This document shows positions 16,818 through 27,720 of a DNA stretch of 64,000 bases, piece by piece. The stretch is from Bacteroidaceae bacterium (GTDB lineage: Bacteria > Bacteroidota > Bacteroidia > Bacteroidales > Bacteroidaceae). A model generated the notes under the pieces. It was not told the origin of the DNA, searched no databases, and saw only the letters and a list, made by a program, of their open reading frames with translations. Made by a program: the position numbers and the translations under genes. The stretch covers positions 62,001 to 126,000 of the forward strand of contig JAEESE010000009.1 in NCBI GenBank assembly GCA_016286165.1. The letters are read 5' to 3'. The stretch's first letter is position 1. Each line of letters begins with the position of its first letter.

Positions 16818-18035
16818 ATGCTTAGCTCACAAATCCCTGAAGAATTCAAGGACATACGTCCTTACACCCCAGACGAATTGCCACAGGTCTTTGCAGAGTT
16901 GATGGCCGATGAGCAGTTCATGGCTGTCGCATCGAAAATGGTGCCTGACCTTAAGGCTAAACTCGGACAGTTGCAAGCTGCCGCCTCAGCCTCTGGGACA
17001 TCATCCCTGAGCAACCTCGATGTTCAGAAGATGTTCTTTTATCCTCTCGTCAAGCACATAATATCTTCCTGCTCCGAAGGTATTGATCTTTCCGTGCCCG
17101 AAGGCTTCCATCGCGAGCAGCCCCACACCTTTATCACCAACCATCGTGATATAGTGCTTGACTCAGCGTTCCTCAGTTTCCTGCTCGTAGAAAACTGCTT
17201 TCCGACGACCGTAGAGATAGCCATCGGCGACAACTTGCTCATATATCCGTGGATAAAGAAACTTGTGCGCATCAATAAATCTTTCATTGTGCAACGTTCT
17301 TTGTCAATGCGCGAGATGTTGCGAGCCTCACAGGTAATGAGCCGTTACATGCACTTTGCTATTGAGGAAAAACACGAGAATATATGGATTGCGCAGCGCG
17401 AGGGGCGTGCCAAGGATAGCGATGACCGCACTCAGGATGCCCTGCTTAAGATGATGGTTATGGGAGGTGAGGGCACAGTGATAGAGCGTCTGCGACAGTT
17501 ACATCTCACACCTATGGCCCTGTCCTACGAGTACGACCCTTGCGATTTCCTGAAAGCCGAGGAGTTCCAATTGAAGCGTGATGTCGAAGGTTTCAAGAAG
17601 AGCAAGCAAGATGATCTCGTTAATATGCAGACGGGTATCTTTGGAAAGAAGGGACGTATACATTTCGAGGCTGCAGATTGTATTGACACTTGGCTTGACA
17701 CACTTGATGCGGAAATCTCCAAGACAGAGCTGTTCCCACTCGTGGCTAAATATATAGACCGCGGAATTCATCGCTCTTACCGTCTCTTTGCTGGCAACTA
17801 TGTAGCAGCTGACATGCTGAGCGGGTCTGTAGGGCGCGCTAAGTATTATGATGAGGCCGAACGCGGCGTGTTCGAAAGTTATCTTGCTGAACGTGTTGCT
17901 TTAGCGGCTAAGAATATTGAGGCGCGAGGCTTGAAACCTGACACGACTTTCTTGCGCGAGCGCATTCTTACAATGTATGCCAATCCTGTTTTCAACTATG
18001 AAAAAGCTACTGATACTGACGGCTGTTGTGCTTAG
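16818..18035 (+). CDS. PlsC/PlsB-like glycerolipid acyltransferase
   Basis: A 405-residue protein from ATG 16818; the frame is open further upstream inside ddl, but that part would be low-complexity. A block like the acyltransferase HX4-5D motif is visible (TNHRDIVLDSAFLS). The later IWIAQREGRAKDSDD resembles the substrate-binding FPEGxR block. The long N- and C-terminal helical regions are typical of the large Bacteroidota acyltransferases annotated as 1-acylglycerol-3-phosphate acyltransferase. It probably acts in phospholipid or lipid A-type acylation at the inner membrane. Its 3' end overlaps the next gene by 38 bases. Confidence 0.78.
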   Translation: MLSSQIPEEFKDIRPYTPDELPQVFAELMADEQFMAVASKMVPDLKAKLGQLQAAASASGTSSLSNLDVQKMFFYPLVKHIISSCSEGIDLSVPEGFHREQPHTFITNHRDIVLDSAFLSFLLVENCFPTTVEIAIGDNLLIYPWIKKLVRINKSFIVQRSLSMREMLRASQVMSRYMHFAIEEKHENIWIAQREGRAKDSDDRTQDALLKMMVMGGEGTVIERLRQLHLTPMALSYEYDPCDFLKAEEFQLKRDVEGFKKSKQDDLVNMQTGIFGKKGRIHFEAADCIDTWLDTLDAEISKTELFPLVAKYIDRGIHRSYRLFAGNYVAADMLSGSVGRAKYYDEAERGVFESYLAERVALAAKNIEARGLKPDTTFLRERILTMYANPVFNYEKATDTDGCCA

Positions 18036-18627
18036 TTTCGTGGGCTGTAGTGAAGAAGATGAACAGACCTATCCGCCCATGATTACTGAGATGGCGGTAA
18101 TGAGTTCTGATGCTTCGGGCACGATACGCAACTTTACTACAGATGCCGGCAACAGCTATTCGTTGACTACCCCATACACCGGTGTGACGGAAAATGCCCT
18201 TTGGCGTTTCCTCATCGGTTATGTAGCCGATAGCGATGGACGTGCTACGGTATATTCGCTTGAGGGCGTTGTGGTTCCGCGCGACAGCACAAGCCGAGCT
18301 GGAGTGGCGATTGATCCGGTAGGATTTGTAAGTGCTTGGCCAGGCGGCGGTTTCGTGAATATGCATCTTCAGCCAAAGACGAAAGGCGGAGTGCATACCT
18401 GGGGTTATGTTAGAGATAGCTTAACTACTAACACTGCAGGTGGTTCCACTCATTTCATCACCCTCTTTCACCGACAGGGCAACGACCCTATGGCCTACAG
18501 CGCTGAGGCTTACGTTAGCATCCCTGTTGACAGCCTTTCAGAGGCTCCTGGGGCAGCTGACTCGATATGTTTGACAGTGAAATCTTTCTCAGGAACAATA
18601 AGAAAAAGCTTCGCATTCTCACGTTGA
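17998..18627 (+). CDS. NigD-like lipoprotein
   Basis: A 209-residue lipoprotein from ATG 17998, inside the end of the acyltransferase gene. The signal sequence MKKLLILTAVVLSFVGCSEE ends in a lipobox with Cys17. The rest is beta-rich with YVADSDGRATVYSLEGVVV and the SYSLTTPYTGV type of strand seen in NigD-like Bacteroidota proteins, whose role is unknown. The last eight codons lie inside a strong terminator stem. Confidence 0.75.
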   Translation: MKKLLILTAVVLSFVGCSEEDEQTYPPMITEMAVMSSDASGTIRNFTTDAGNSYSLTTPYTGVTENALWRFLIGYVADSDGRATVYSLEGVVVPRDSTSRAGVAIDPVGFVSAWPGGGFVNMHLQPKTKGGVHTWGYVRDSLTTNTAGGSTHFITLFHRQGNDPMAYSAEAYVSIPVDSLSEAPGAADSICLTVKSFSGTIRKSFAFSR

Positions 18628-18643
18628 GAGTGCGAAGCTTTTT
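18603..18643. terminator. Bidirectional terminator overlapping a coding end
   Basis: AAAAAGCTTCGCA pairs with TGCGAAGCTTTTT, extended by CTCA/TGAG around the loop. The NigD-like stop (18625-18627) falls at the apex, so the left arm is coding. A-run on the left and T-run on the right suit both this gene and the convergent DUF4254 gene. Confidence 0.9.
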
Positions 18644-18705
18644 CTACTTAAAGTATGAAACTGTTTTAGACAGGCTTAATCTCTAATCCGTGTTAACAAT
18701 AATCC

Positions 18706-19314
18706 CTAACCCTTCTTGCCATATAGCACGGGGTTGGTGCTGGGATCATTGTACATCTTCATCTGTTTATAAACCTTCATCCACTTTCGCCCTTCGGCCA
18801 AGTCCTCCAATAACTGGTCAATGGCAGTTGAAAGGTCTTGTTGTTGTTCGAGCAGCACGTCGAGCTTTTTCTGACAGTTGGCTCGGTGCTCCTCCGAAGC
18901 GTCGGTGCGTCGGACCTGTTCTGCCATGTGGTAAATCTTAAGTGCAAGAATGCTCAAACGGTCAATGGCCCAAGCGGGGCTCTCTGTGTTGATGGTGGCT
19001 TGGAACTTGGGCTCTACGTCGTGGAAACGGGTATAGAAATAGCTGTCGATGGTTTCAACGAGATCTGTGCGCTCTTGGTTGCTTCTGTCAATGCGGCGCT
19101 TCAAGGCGAGAGCTTCCACGGGATTGATTTCCGGGTCGCGGATGAGGTCCTCCAGATGCCATTGCACGGTGTCGATCCAGTTCTTAAGATAGAGGTCATG
19201 CTCAATGCAACCTTCTGTGTAAGGGTTGTTTATGGGCGCGTCGACATCATTTTTAACATGGAAGTCTCTGATAGCCTTTTCGAATATAGGCCAAGCTTTT
19301 TCAGTGAATGTCAT
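18706..19314 (-). CDS. DUF4254 family protein
   Basis: A 202-residue, mostly alpha-helical cytoplasmic protein. NNPYTEGCIEHDLYLKNWID and VDQ-type helices, with LEDLIRDPEINPVEALALKR and SYFYTRFHDVEP, match the DUF4254 family of Bacteroidota. The biochemical role is unknown; in some genomes it lies near glycosyltransferase genes, but not here. It is convergent with the NigD-like gene and has its own promoter. Confidence 0.85.
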   Translation of the reverse strand: MTFTEKAWPIFEKAIRDFHVKNDVDAPINNPYTEGCIEHDLYLKNWIDTVQWHLEDLIRDPEINPVEALALKRRIDRSNQERTDLVETIDSYFYTRFHDVEPKFQATINTESPAWAIDRLSILALKIYHMAEQVRRTDASEEHRANCQKKLDVLLEQQQDLSTAIDQLLEDLAEGRKWMKVYKQMKMYNDPSTNPVLYGKKG

Positions 19315-19340
19315 AGTCGTATATTTTTGATTGGTTTGTG

Positions 19341-19371
19341 CAAAGTTACTACTTTTATGGCTTCGAGCAAA
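19341..19371 (-). promoter_or_regulatory. Promoter of the DUF4254 gene
   Basis: On the minus strand TAACTTTG (19348-19341) is preceded by TTTG (19371-19368) at a 19-base spacing. The leader is about 20-25 bases. Confidence 0.7.
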
Positions 19372-19433
19372 AAAAAACGCCTAAACAAAGGTTAAAATGA
19401 TTGCTTTGTGAGATAATCTTCAAGAAATAGTGT

Positions 19434-19441
19434 TATTTTTG
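19434..19441 (+). promoter_or_regulatory. -7 element before the PL11-like gene
   Basis: TATTTTTG fits TAnnTTTG, 54 bases before the ATG. The nearest TTTG upstream (19405-19408) is 25 bases away, longer than usual, so this call is tentative. Confidence 0.4.
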
Positions 19442-19494
19442 CACCCAATATAGAGGCTCGTCTCAAAAAAGCAAACTAACTAATAAATAAAATA

Positions 19495-22400
19495 ATGAGA
19501 AAGAGATTCTTTTCGTTCTGTCTGCTTGTTTTGTTGACTTCTGTTGGCTTCGCCCAACGCACAACTGATCGCCTAGACCGCGGCCTTGTGGCTGTTCCGG
19601 CCAATGTCAATGGCGGCACAGGCAGTGGCAATTTCGTCAGTTGGAAAATCTTTGGCGAGGAATACTACGACGTGACATATAACCTATATGCCAACGGCGC
19701 GCTATTGAAAGCGGGTCTCAAGGTTGGGTGCTTCTCCCATACCGCAGGTAATGCCAGTACTAAATACCAAGTGGCAGCGGTAGTGAATGGCGTAGAGCAG
19801 GAGAAGTGTGCCGAAGTCGTAAGATGGAATAATGGCTATAAGGATATTCCTATAGCTCCCGCTATCAATCGTGCCGGTGCGGATGTCAGTACTAAATACA
19901 TCCTCAACGATGTTTCGTTGGGTGATGTCACGGGCAATGGCGTACCGGAATTCATTGTTAAGCGCAATTTCACTGGCGGCGTCAACGATGCTGCCAACAA
20001 AACCAACTTCCACCGTTATGAGTGCTATACTTTAGACGGACAACGCCTATGGTGGATAGATCTCGGGCCAAACCTCATGGCTGGTCCTGATGAGCAGTGG
20101 GATCTTGTAGCTTTCGACTGGGACGAGGATGGCAAGGCAGAGTGCATCATGCGCGGTGCTGACAACATGATAATCCACACCGCCACTGGTCACGACATAG
20201 AGATAGGTAATATGAATTATTATGCTCCGCGTGACGAATATACCCGCAATGGTGCCGAATACCTTCTCTATCTTAACGGTGCTACCGGAGAACCTTACGG
20301 ATGGAATGGTCAGACCGATAAATTTACTCCCATGGCTTATCCTTTGCCACGTTTTGAAACTGGAGAGAGCGACTATGCGACCGTTTGGGGTGAGAATGAT
20401 ACTGGACACCGTGCTACCAAGCACTATTTCGGAGCGCCCTTCCTCGACGGCCGTCATGCCAGTATCTTCCTCGGCCGTGGTTGTTACACTCGTCATAAGT
20501 TCTGCGCTCTGGATGTTGATCCGGCTACGCATAACCTGACTCAGCGTTGGCGTTGGAATGAGTACAGCGAAAGCTCGCTTTGGTTCGGCAATGGTTTCCA
20601 CAACTTCGCTATCGGAGATGTCGACTGGGACGGCCGCGATGAGATTATCTTCGGTTCCATGATTATCGACGACAATGGCAAGGGGCTCTGTACTACCGGA
20701 CTTGGTCACGGCGATGCCCAGCATTGTGCAGACCTTGACCCCTATCGTCACGGCAACGAACAGTTCACGTGCAACGAGACACGACCAGCTTGCACTTTTT
20801 GGAACGCAACGACAGGTAAGATATACTACCGTTTGCAGTCAACCGCAGACGACGGCCGTGCCTTGTGCGGCAATTTCACAAATGATTATCCTGGCAGTGT
20901 AGGACGTACCACACAGACGGGCTTGGTCTCTTCCGTTGCCGACAAGATTATCAGTGGAGCACCTGGCATGGACGGTTCCAATGACGCTTTGTTCTGGAGT
21001 CATCTTAACCAACGTATTTATTGGGACGGCGACCTCTGCGACGAAGTATATGACTCTCCGGGTTCGGCTAACGAAGGCCGTGCGGCTGCGATATATAAAT
21101 ATCCCTCAGGCCGACTATTTAACAGCGATGGTTGCTTGACAAATAATGGCACGAAGAACAATCCCGGAGCCATAGCCGACATCTTTGGTGACTGGCGCGA
21201 AGAAGTGGTCATGCGAACCTCCGATAGCAAGGCTCTTCGTATCTTCACAACGGCTATTCCCACAACCTTCCGTATTTACACACTCTGGCACGACCATCAG
21301 TACCGCAACGCTATGGTTTGGCAGTGCGTGGGCTACAATCAGCCGCCTCACAAGAGTTACTTCCTCGGACAGATGGAAGGCATTACCACGCCCCCACCAC
21401 CACTTATGCTTGCTGGTCGCTCAGAGGTAGCTAATGGTGGCACCATTGCAGCAAGTCACAATGGTCAGCATGTCATCGTATGCGAGGCGGGTAATACTAC
21501 TGTTACTCTGGATGATGGCGTAACCCCCAGCGTAGTTACTTTCTATGTCCCCACTTGGGTGCAGGGCACAAATAGCAATATCCTCAACGGCACGGCAAAG
21601 GTTAATACCGAAGTCTATACCTGTTCAGTCAACGGCGGCGGCCTGACGGGCAAGGCGCGTCTGGTTAAGCAGGGTGATGGTGTGTTGACGCTTCCGGCCG
21701 CGGAGTTTACTCACACGGGTAACACTGACGTTTGGGCTGGTACAGTCAACTTCGATGGTAAGATGCTCACGAGCAGCCTTTGGCTCAACCGTTTCGCTGA
21801 ACTTAACTCCAATGGCGGACAGTTCCGCCGCATCAAGATGGACTATGCTTCCATACTTCGTCCGGGCGGTGCAGATACCAAGGGAAATATTATCACAGAC
21901 TCACTGATGCTCGGCTTCGGTTCACGTTTGCAGATAGACCTCTTCAGTGACGACACCTCTACTGACATTATTAAGGCACGTTTTGTAAACATCGAAACCA
22001 AACTCACCGGCAACTGGCTTACCTACGGGCCTCGTTACCTGGCTCCTGTTGTGGATCTTGTCCCGCATTCCGGCGACGGCAGCATTACTAATGGTCGCTA
22101 TCTGCTTTTCGAGGGCGTAGAGACGTTGAAGGGAAAACTAACCGATGTCATCATCGAAGGTTTAAGCTCCGACATCAAGACCTCTCTTGAACAGCAGGAC
22201 GATAAAATCTATCTTGTCATCAGTGAAACACGACAGCCGTCGGATGTGATGTGGACCGGTGCCGTCAGTACTACGTGGCAATTTGGCGGCGATGAGAACT
22301 TTGTCCTTACAGCCAATCCGACTTCTTCTGAAAGCTTTGTCACGGGCGATGTAGTTCGTTTCACCGACGATGCCAATAAAGTTACAGCCAGTTTGAAGGG

Positions 22401-24102
22401 CGATATTGAAGCCGACAGTATCATTGTTGATGCTTCCAAGAACTTCACGTTCTCGGGCACCGGTGCTATCATCGGCTCCACAACTCTTGTCAAGCGTGGC
22501 ACAGGCTCGCTTACTGTAAACACCGATAACACTTATACAGGTGGAACCCGCATAAGCGGCGGCGCTGTGGTAGTGGGCAGCTTGAGCAATGAAAACCAAG
22601 CTTATGGTAACCTCGGCAGCGTGAGTTCTGTTGCCAACATGTTTATAATTGAGAATGGTGCTGAATTGCGTACTGCTGTAGCTGTAACGCAAGGCTCGCC
22701 GATGCAGATACTTACTACGGACGGCGGTGTCGTTAACAATGCAGCCGACTTCATCGTAAACAAGGCTATGACAGGAACTGTGCTCACAAAGAAAGGCACA
22801 GGTTGGATGAAGATGAACACGGCCAGCACTCTACAGCGCCTTGTCCTGGTGGCAGGTACCGTGCAGTGCTACAATGCAAACAAGGTGGCAAATGTCGTTG
22901 AGTTCCAGGGCGGTACCTATAGTGAGAACACAGGCTCGAGCTTTGAACTCAATGTGCCCAAGGGTAAGTCCGGCATTTGGAACTCAGCTAACCGTTCATC
23001 GTATTCTAATAAGGTTACTGGCGAAGGCACTTTGACAATCTACTGTGAAGAGGAGAAGGGTGGCTCGTGGTTTGCCACACGTACTCAACTCGGCTTGGAC
23101 TTCCGTCAATTCGAAGGCACTATAAAAGCCACGGGCCGTGGTGACGATAGCGGTGCACGCTGGACGCTGAATTCATCAAATGGCATGCCAAAAGCAACAC
23201 TCAATATTGCCGACAACCTCGAGGTCCAGAATACTGGCAAGACCTTTGCCATAGGTAGGGTTAGTGGCGATAAGGGTAAGCTTGGAGGTTTCGCTTCATT
23301 TGCCAATGATGGAAAAACAGGCGTTAACACATGGCAGCTTGGTAACGATGACAACTGGACATGGGGCGGAATAGTGACCGCTAACTCTAACCTCGTAAAG
23401 GTTGGTGAAGGCAAGGCTACCTTCGGTGGTAAGAGCAACCACACCGGCACCACGCAAGTCAAAGCCGGCGAACTCTGCCTGAAGAGTGGCGCACAGCTCG
23501 GTACGGGTGCCTTGACAGTGGCTAAGGGCGCTAAACTATCAGGTGTTACAACTGCTGACGCACCGCTTCTCAATAGCTCCGTCACTGTCAACACAGGTGC
23601 CACATTGGCCGTCGGTGCAAGTGCTACGTCTATTACGGGCATGATTAATTTCGGAGGAAAGAATGTGTCAATGGCCAAGGGCTCGTTCCTTGAAATGGGA
23701 ATTAGCCGTGCTGCCACCGAAACATCAACGGGCGGCACCAGTCTTCAGAATATTAATAAGCTGACTATTAATTCCACTATAAAGTTGCACTATTCACAGA
23801 CCTTCGCTGACGAAATCAAGGAGGGCGACATAGTGCGCTTGTGGACTGGAGTAACGAGCGTCACCGGAACTCCGGTACTTGATGAGGAATCCCAAGTGAT
23901 CAGTCTTGAGAAAGGACTCATCTGGGACACTTCGGAGTTGGCTAAGGGCATACTGAAGGTGGCGAAGGGTGTACCTGTAGGCATTAGTGGCATCACTTCC
24001 TCTGAGAGCAAGGATGTTTACGACCTTGATGGACGCCGTGTGGAATCACCCCGCCGTGGGCAGGTATACATCGTAGGCGGACGTAAGGTGCTGGTTAAAT
24101 AA
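19495..24102 (+). CDS. Secreted PL11-type rhamnogalacturonan lyase fused to autotransporter-type beta repeats
   Basis: A 1535-residue exported protein. Signal peptide 1-20 (cleavage after GFA). Residues about 22-640 match PL11 rhamnogalacturonan lyases: MRKR..., LDRGLVAVPANVNG, GDVTGNGVPEFIVKRN, VAFDWDEDGKAECIMRGAD, GDVDWDGRDEIIFGS, GLGHGDAQHCADLDPYRHG and FGDWREEVVMRT, the acidic loops being calcium sites of the propeller. Beyond 680 come at least three autotransporter-associated repeat motifs, near residues 722, 998 and 1300 (for example GTGSLTVNTDNTYTGGT). The last 28 residues (VYDLDGRRV, VYIVGGRK) resemble a type IX sorting tail and match the GH2 protein's end. It cleaves pectin backbone outside the cell; the repeat part may be a stalk or spacer. 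Confidence 0.87.
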   Translation: MRKRFFSFCLLVLLTSVGFAQRTTDRLDRGLVAVPANVNGGTGSGNFVSWKIFGEEYYDVTYNLYANGALLKAGLKVGCFSHTAGNASTKYQVAAVVNGVEQEKCAEVVRWNNGYKDIPIAPAINRAGADVSTKYILNDVSLGDVTGNGVPEFIVKRNFTGGVNDAANKTNFHRYECYTLDGQRLWWIDLGPNLMAGPDEQWDLVAFDWDEDGKAECIMRGADNMIIHTATGHDIEIGNMNYYAPRDEYTRNGAEYLLYLNGATGEPYGWNGQTDKFTPMAYPLPRFETGESDYATVWGENDTGHRATKHYFGAPFLDGRHASIFLGRGCYTRHKFCALDVDPATHNLTQRWRWNEYSESSLWFGNGFHNFAIGDVDWDGRDEIIFGSMIIDDNGKGLCTTGLGHGDAQHCADLDPYRHGNEQFTCNETRPACTFWNATTGKIYYRLQSTADDGRALCGNFTNDYPGSVGRTTQTGLVSSVADKIISGAPGMDGSNDALFWSHLNQRIYWDGDLCDEVYDSPGSANEGRAAAIYKYPSGRLFNSDGCLTNNGTKNNPGAIADIFGDWREEVVMRTSDSKALRIFTTAIPTTFRIYTLWHDHQYRNAMVWQCVGYNQPPHKSYFLGQMEGITTPPPPLMLAGRSEVANGGTIAASHNGQHVIVCEAGNTTVTLDDGVTPSVVTFYVPTWVQGTNSNILNGTAKVNTEVYTCSVNGGGLTGKARLVKQGDGVLTLPAAEFTHTGNTDVWAGTVNFDGKMLTSSLWLNRFAELNSNGGQFRRIKMDYASILRPGGADTKGNIITDSLMLGFGSRLQIDLFSDDTSTDIIKARFVNIETKLTGNWLTYGPRYLAPVVDLVPHSGDGSITNGRYLLFEGVETLKGKLTDVIIEGLSSDIKTSLEQQDDKIYLVISETRQPSDVMWTGAVSTTWQFGGDENFVLTANPTSSESFVTGDVVRFTDDANKVTASLKGDIEADSIIVDASKNFTFSGTGAIIGSTTLVKRGTGSLTVNTDNTYTGGTRISGGAVVVGSLSNENQAYGNLGSVSSVANMFIIENGAELRTAVAVTQGSPMQILTTDGGVVNNAADFIVNKAMTGTVLTKKGTGWMKMNTASTLQRLVLVAGTVQCYNANKVANVVEFQGGTYSENTGSSFELNVPKGKSGIWNSANRSSYSNKVTGEGTLTIYCEEEKGGSWFATRTQLGLDFRQFEGTIKATGRGDDSGARWTLNSSNGMPKATLNIADNLEVQNTGKTFAIGRVSGDKGKLGGFASFANDGKTGVNTWQLGNDDNWTWGGIVTANSNLVKVGEGKATFGGKSNHTGTTQVKAGELCLKSGAQLGTGALTVAKGAKLSGVTTADAPLLNSSVTVNTGATLAVGASATSITGMINFGGKNVSMAKGSFLEMGISRAATETSTGGTSLQNINKLTINSTIKLHYSQTFADEIKEGDIVRLWTGVTSVTGTPVLDEESQVISLEKGLIWDTSELAKGILKVAKGVPVGISGITSSESKDVYDLDGRRVESPRRGQVYIVGGRKVLVK

Positions 24103-24140
24103 AAGGTGATGAAGGCTGCTTCGGTAGCCTTCCACCTTTT
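24101..24140. terminator. Bidirectional terminator between the PL11-like gene and recO
   Basis: AAAAGGTG / CACCTTTT and GAAGGCT / AGCCTTC form an almost continuous stem (a two-base bulge, 'AT') around GCTTCGGT. It overlaps both convergent stop codons and has an A-run on one side and a T-run on the other. Confidence 0.9.
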
Positions 24141-24862
24141 TAACTGAATACATCCCTGAGCACTGCCAGGCTCTTTAGCTCCGGCAGCTCAGGGATGTGA
24201 AGTCTGTAAAACAAGACAACAATCTCAAGTGCACGGCGACGCATGGCTCCGTTCAGCCCGACAGATTGCATGGAACGAATGTTCATGCGCAGGAACTTGG
24301 GCACAAGCGCTGACTCATTTGTTTCAAGATAATAAGGATGTGAAGGGACAGTGTCGACAAACGTTGCCGATTCGAGATCAAAGAGTGCGCCTTCGTGCCA
24401 GTAGTCGATGTTAGGCATGAAACCTAGAAATCGTGTCAACTTCATCAAGAACACGATATGGAAGTTTGCAAAATGTTCTTCGCTCTCATCCAACCATTCA
24501 AGGCTGTTGAATACGAAATCGAATAGTGGGGGATTGGCTTGTTCTGAACGCAGGGCATGGCTAAGCAGTTCGCCGAGGAACATGGCAATGGCCGCTTTAG
24601 AGGGTTGGAACGGCAGTGAGCGCCATGGATGGCATAGGTTCAGCTCGCGTGGCTTTTGCAAGGTGACGTTCAGGCGCGGCTCCCATACTGCTTCCACCAG
24701 CGTGAGTGGAGCGAGTATGCTGGCTCTCACGGCTGTGCGCCCCTTGGTTGAGCGACGAACGATGAAGTCCACCGTCCCCGATGTCTCGGTGAAGATGCTT
24801 ACTATCGCTTGGGTGTCGCTGTAGCGTAGCGAGCGAAGAACTATACCACGTGTACGATTCAT
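24140..24862 (-). CDS. recO: DNA repair protein RecO
   Basis: A 240-residue protein from the ATG at 24862; the frame extends 20 codons upstream but that part overlaps the promoter. N-terminal MNRTRGIVLRSLRYSDTQAI and FTETSGTVDFIVRRS are the OB-fold of RecO, which loads RecA with RecR in gap repair. The helical C-terminal part has AIAMFLGELLSHALRSEQANP and LTRFLGFMPNI. The zinc-binding cysteines of some RecO proteins are not evident. It is divergent from tRNA-Glu/rpsT. Confidence 0.9.
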   Translation of the reverse strand: MNRTRGIVLRSLRYSDTQAIVSIFTETSGTVDFIVRRSTKGRTAVRASILAPLTLVEAVWEPRLNVTLQKPRELNLCHPWRSLPFQPSKAAIAMFLGELLSHALRSEQANPPLFDFVFNSLEWLDESEEHFANFHIVFLMKLTRFLGFMPNIDYWHEGALFDLESATFVDTVPSHPYYLETNESALVPKFLRMNIRSMQSVGLNGAMRRRALEIVVLFYRLHIPELPELKSLAVLRDVFS

Positions 24863-24867
24863 CGATG

Positions 24868-24897
24868 CAAAAGTATTAAAAAAAACAACAGAACAAG
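24868..24897 (-). promoter_or_regulatory. Promoter of recO
   Basis: On the minus strand TACTTTTG (24875-24868) with CTTG (24897-24894) 18 bases upstream. Only 5 bases separate the -7 element from the ATG at 24862, so the message may begin at or near the start codon. Confidence 0.55.
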
Positions 24898-24946
24898 GCC
24901 TTTTGAGCCAAAATACGGGCAAGAATAAGATTTTTTTTCAGAATTA

Positions 24947-24978
24947 TTTGGTGCGTATTACATTTTGCACTACCTTTG
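24947..24978 (+). promoter_or_regulatory. Promoter of tRNA-Glu (and probably rpsT)
   Basis: TTTG at 24947-24950, 20 bases, TACCTTTG at 24971-24978: an exact consensus fit, 52 bases before the tRNA. Confidence 0.85.
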
Positions 24979-25030
24979 CACCCGCAAATCAGCCCCATAA
25001 GCTAAAAGGTCGCTGATTCAAGCACGGTTC

Positions 25031-25102
25031 GGTCCATTCGTCTATCGGTTAGGACGAGAGATTTTCATTCTCTAAAGAGCAGTTCGACTCTGCTATGGAC
25101 TA
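25031..25102 (+). tRNA. tRNA-Glu (anticodon TTC)
   Basis: A complete 72-base cloverleaf. Acceptor GGTCCAT / ATGGACT, D stem GTCT / GGAC, anticodon stem AGAGA / TCTCT with loop TTTTCAT (anticodon TTC), T stem AGCAG / CTGCT with loop TTCGACT, discriminator A. CCA is not encoded (CAA follows). The first acceptor pair is G-T rather than G-C. Confidence 0.95.
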
Positions 25103-25167
25103 CAATTTAATAAAACGTTAAACAATAAAACTTTAAAACTTCGCGAATTCGCGAGTTATACTAAGAA

Positions 25168-25422
25168 ATGGCAAATCATAAGTCATCACTCAAGAGAATC
25201 CGTCAGGAGCAGAAGCGCCGCCTCCACAATCGCTACTATGCAAAGGCTATGCGCGCTGCTGTACGTAAACTGCGTGCTACAACAGATAAGGCTGAGGCCG
25301 TGAACATGTATCCTTCTGTTCAGAAGATGCTCGATAAGCTCGCTAAGGTGAACATTATCCACAAGAACAAGGCTTCCAACCTCAAGTCGAAGTTGCAGCG
25401 CTACATCCAGAAGCTCGGTTAA
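25168..25422 (+). CDS. rpsT: 30S ribosomal protein S20
   Basis: An 84-residue basic helical protein: [21 protein letters not shown] at the start, then helices with [14 protein letters not shown] and the end KGLANKN-like [19 protein letters not shown], as in S20. It lies 65 bases after tRNA-Glu without a separate promoter, so it is probably co-transcribed. A terminator follows at 25483. Confidence 0.97.
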   Translation: MANHKSSLKRIRQEQKRRLHNRYYAKAMRAAVRKLRATTDKAEAVNMYPSVQKMLDKLAKVNIIHKNKASNLKSKLQRYIQKLG

Positions 25423-25482
25423 TATATCGGGCTTTGGTTGCTTTGAATCCATAGCATTTTAGTAAATATACAAACATTTAGG

Positions 25483-25515
25483 AGCGGTTGGCCGTGAGGT
25501 TCACCGCTTTTTTTT
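25483..25515 (+). terminator. Terminator after rpsT
   Basis: AGCGGT (25483-25488) pairs with ACCGCT (25503-25508) and is followed by eight T. The loop is 14 bases with some internal pairing. Confidence 0.75.
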
Positions 25516-25587
25516 GTGCCTTGAAAAAAGTTGTAAAAAGCATGCGTTTTTTTTGTGTTTTCGCTTTTCTATTTCCGTTTTTTTTCA

Positions 25588-25595
25588 TAACTTTG
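25588..25595 (+). promoter_or_regulatory. -7 element of gyrB
   Basis: TAACTTTG, 59 bases before the GTG start. Upstream at the expected distance only a T-rich CTTT is seen. Confidence 0.55.
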
Positions 25596-25639
25596 CACGC
25601 AAAATAGAAGAAGTAAATTATATACGCAAAACAGCATAA

Positions 25640-27619
<1,980 letters not shown>

Positions 27620-27665
27620 AATAATCTTCTGTTTGAAATAGATTTCAGACTTAAGGTTCCCATTG

Positions 27666-27708
27666 CCGCGAGGACGTTATCATATGACGAACGTCCTCGC
27701 GGTTTCCT
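27666..27708 (+). terminator. Terminator after gyrB
   Basis: A perfect 13-bp stem, CCGCGAGGACGTT / AACGTCCTCGCGG, with an 11-base loop, followed by TTTCCTTTTC. The right arm's ACGTCCT is the same word that opens the units of array C. Confidence 0.85.
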
Positions 27709-27720
27709 TTTCTCACATAT

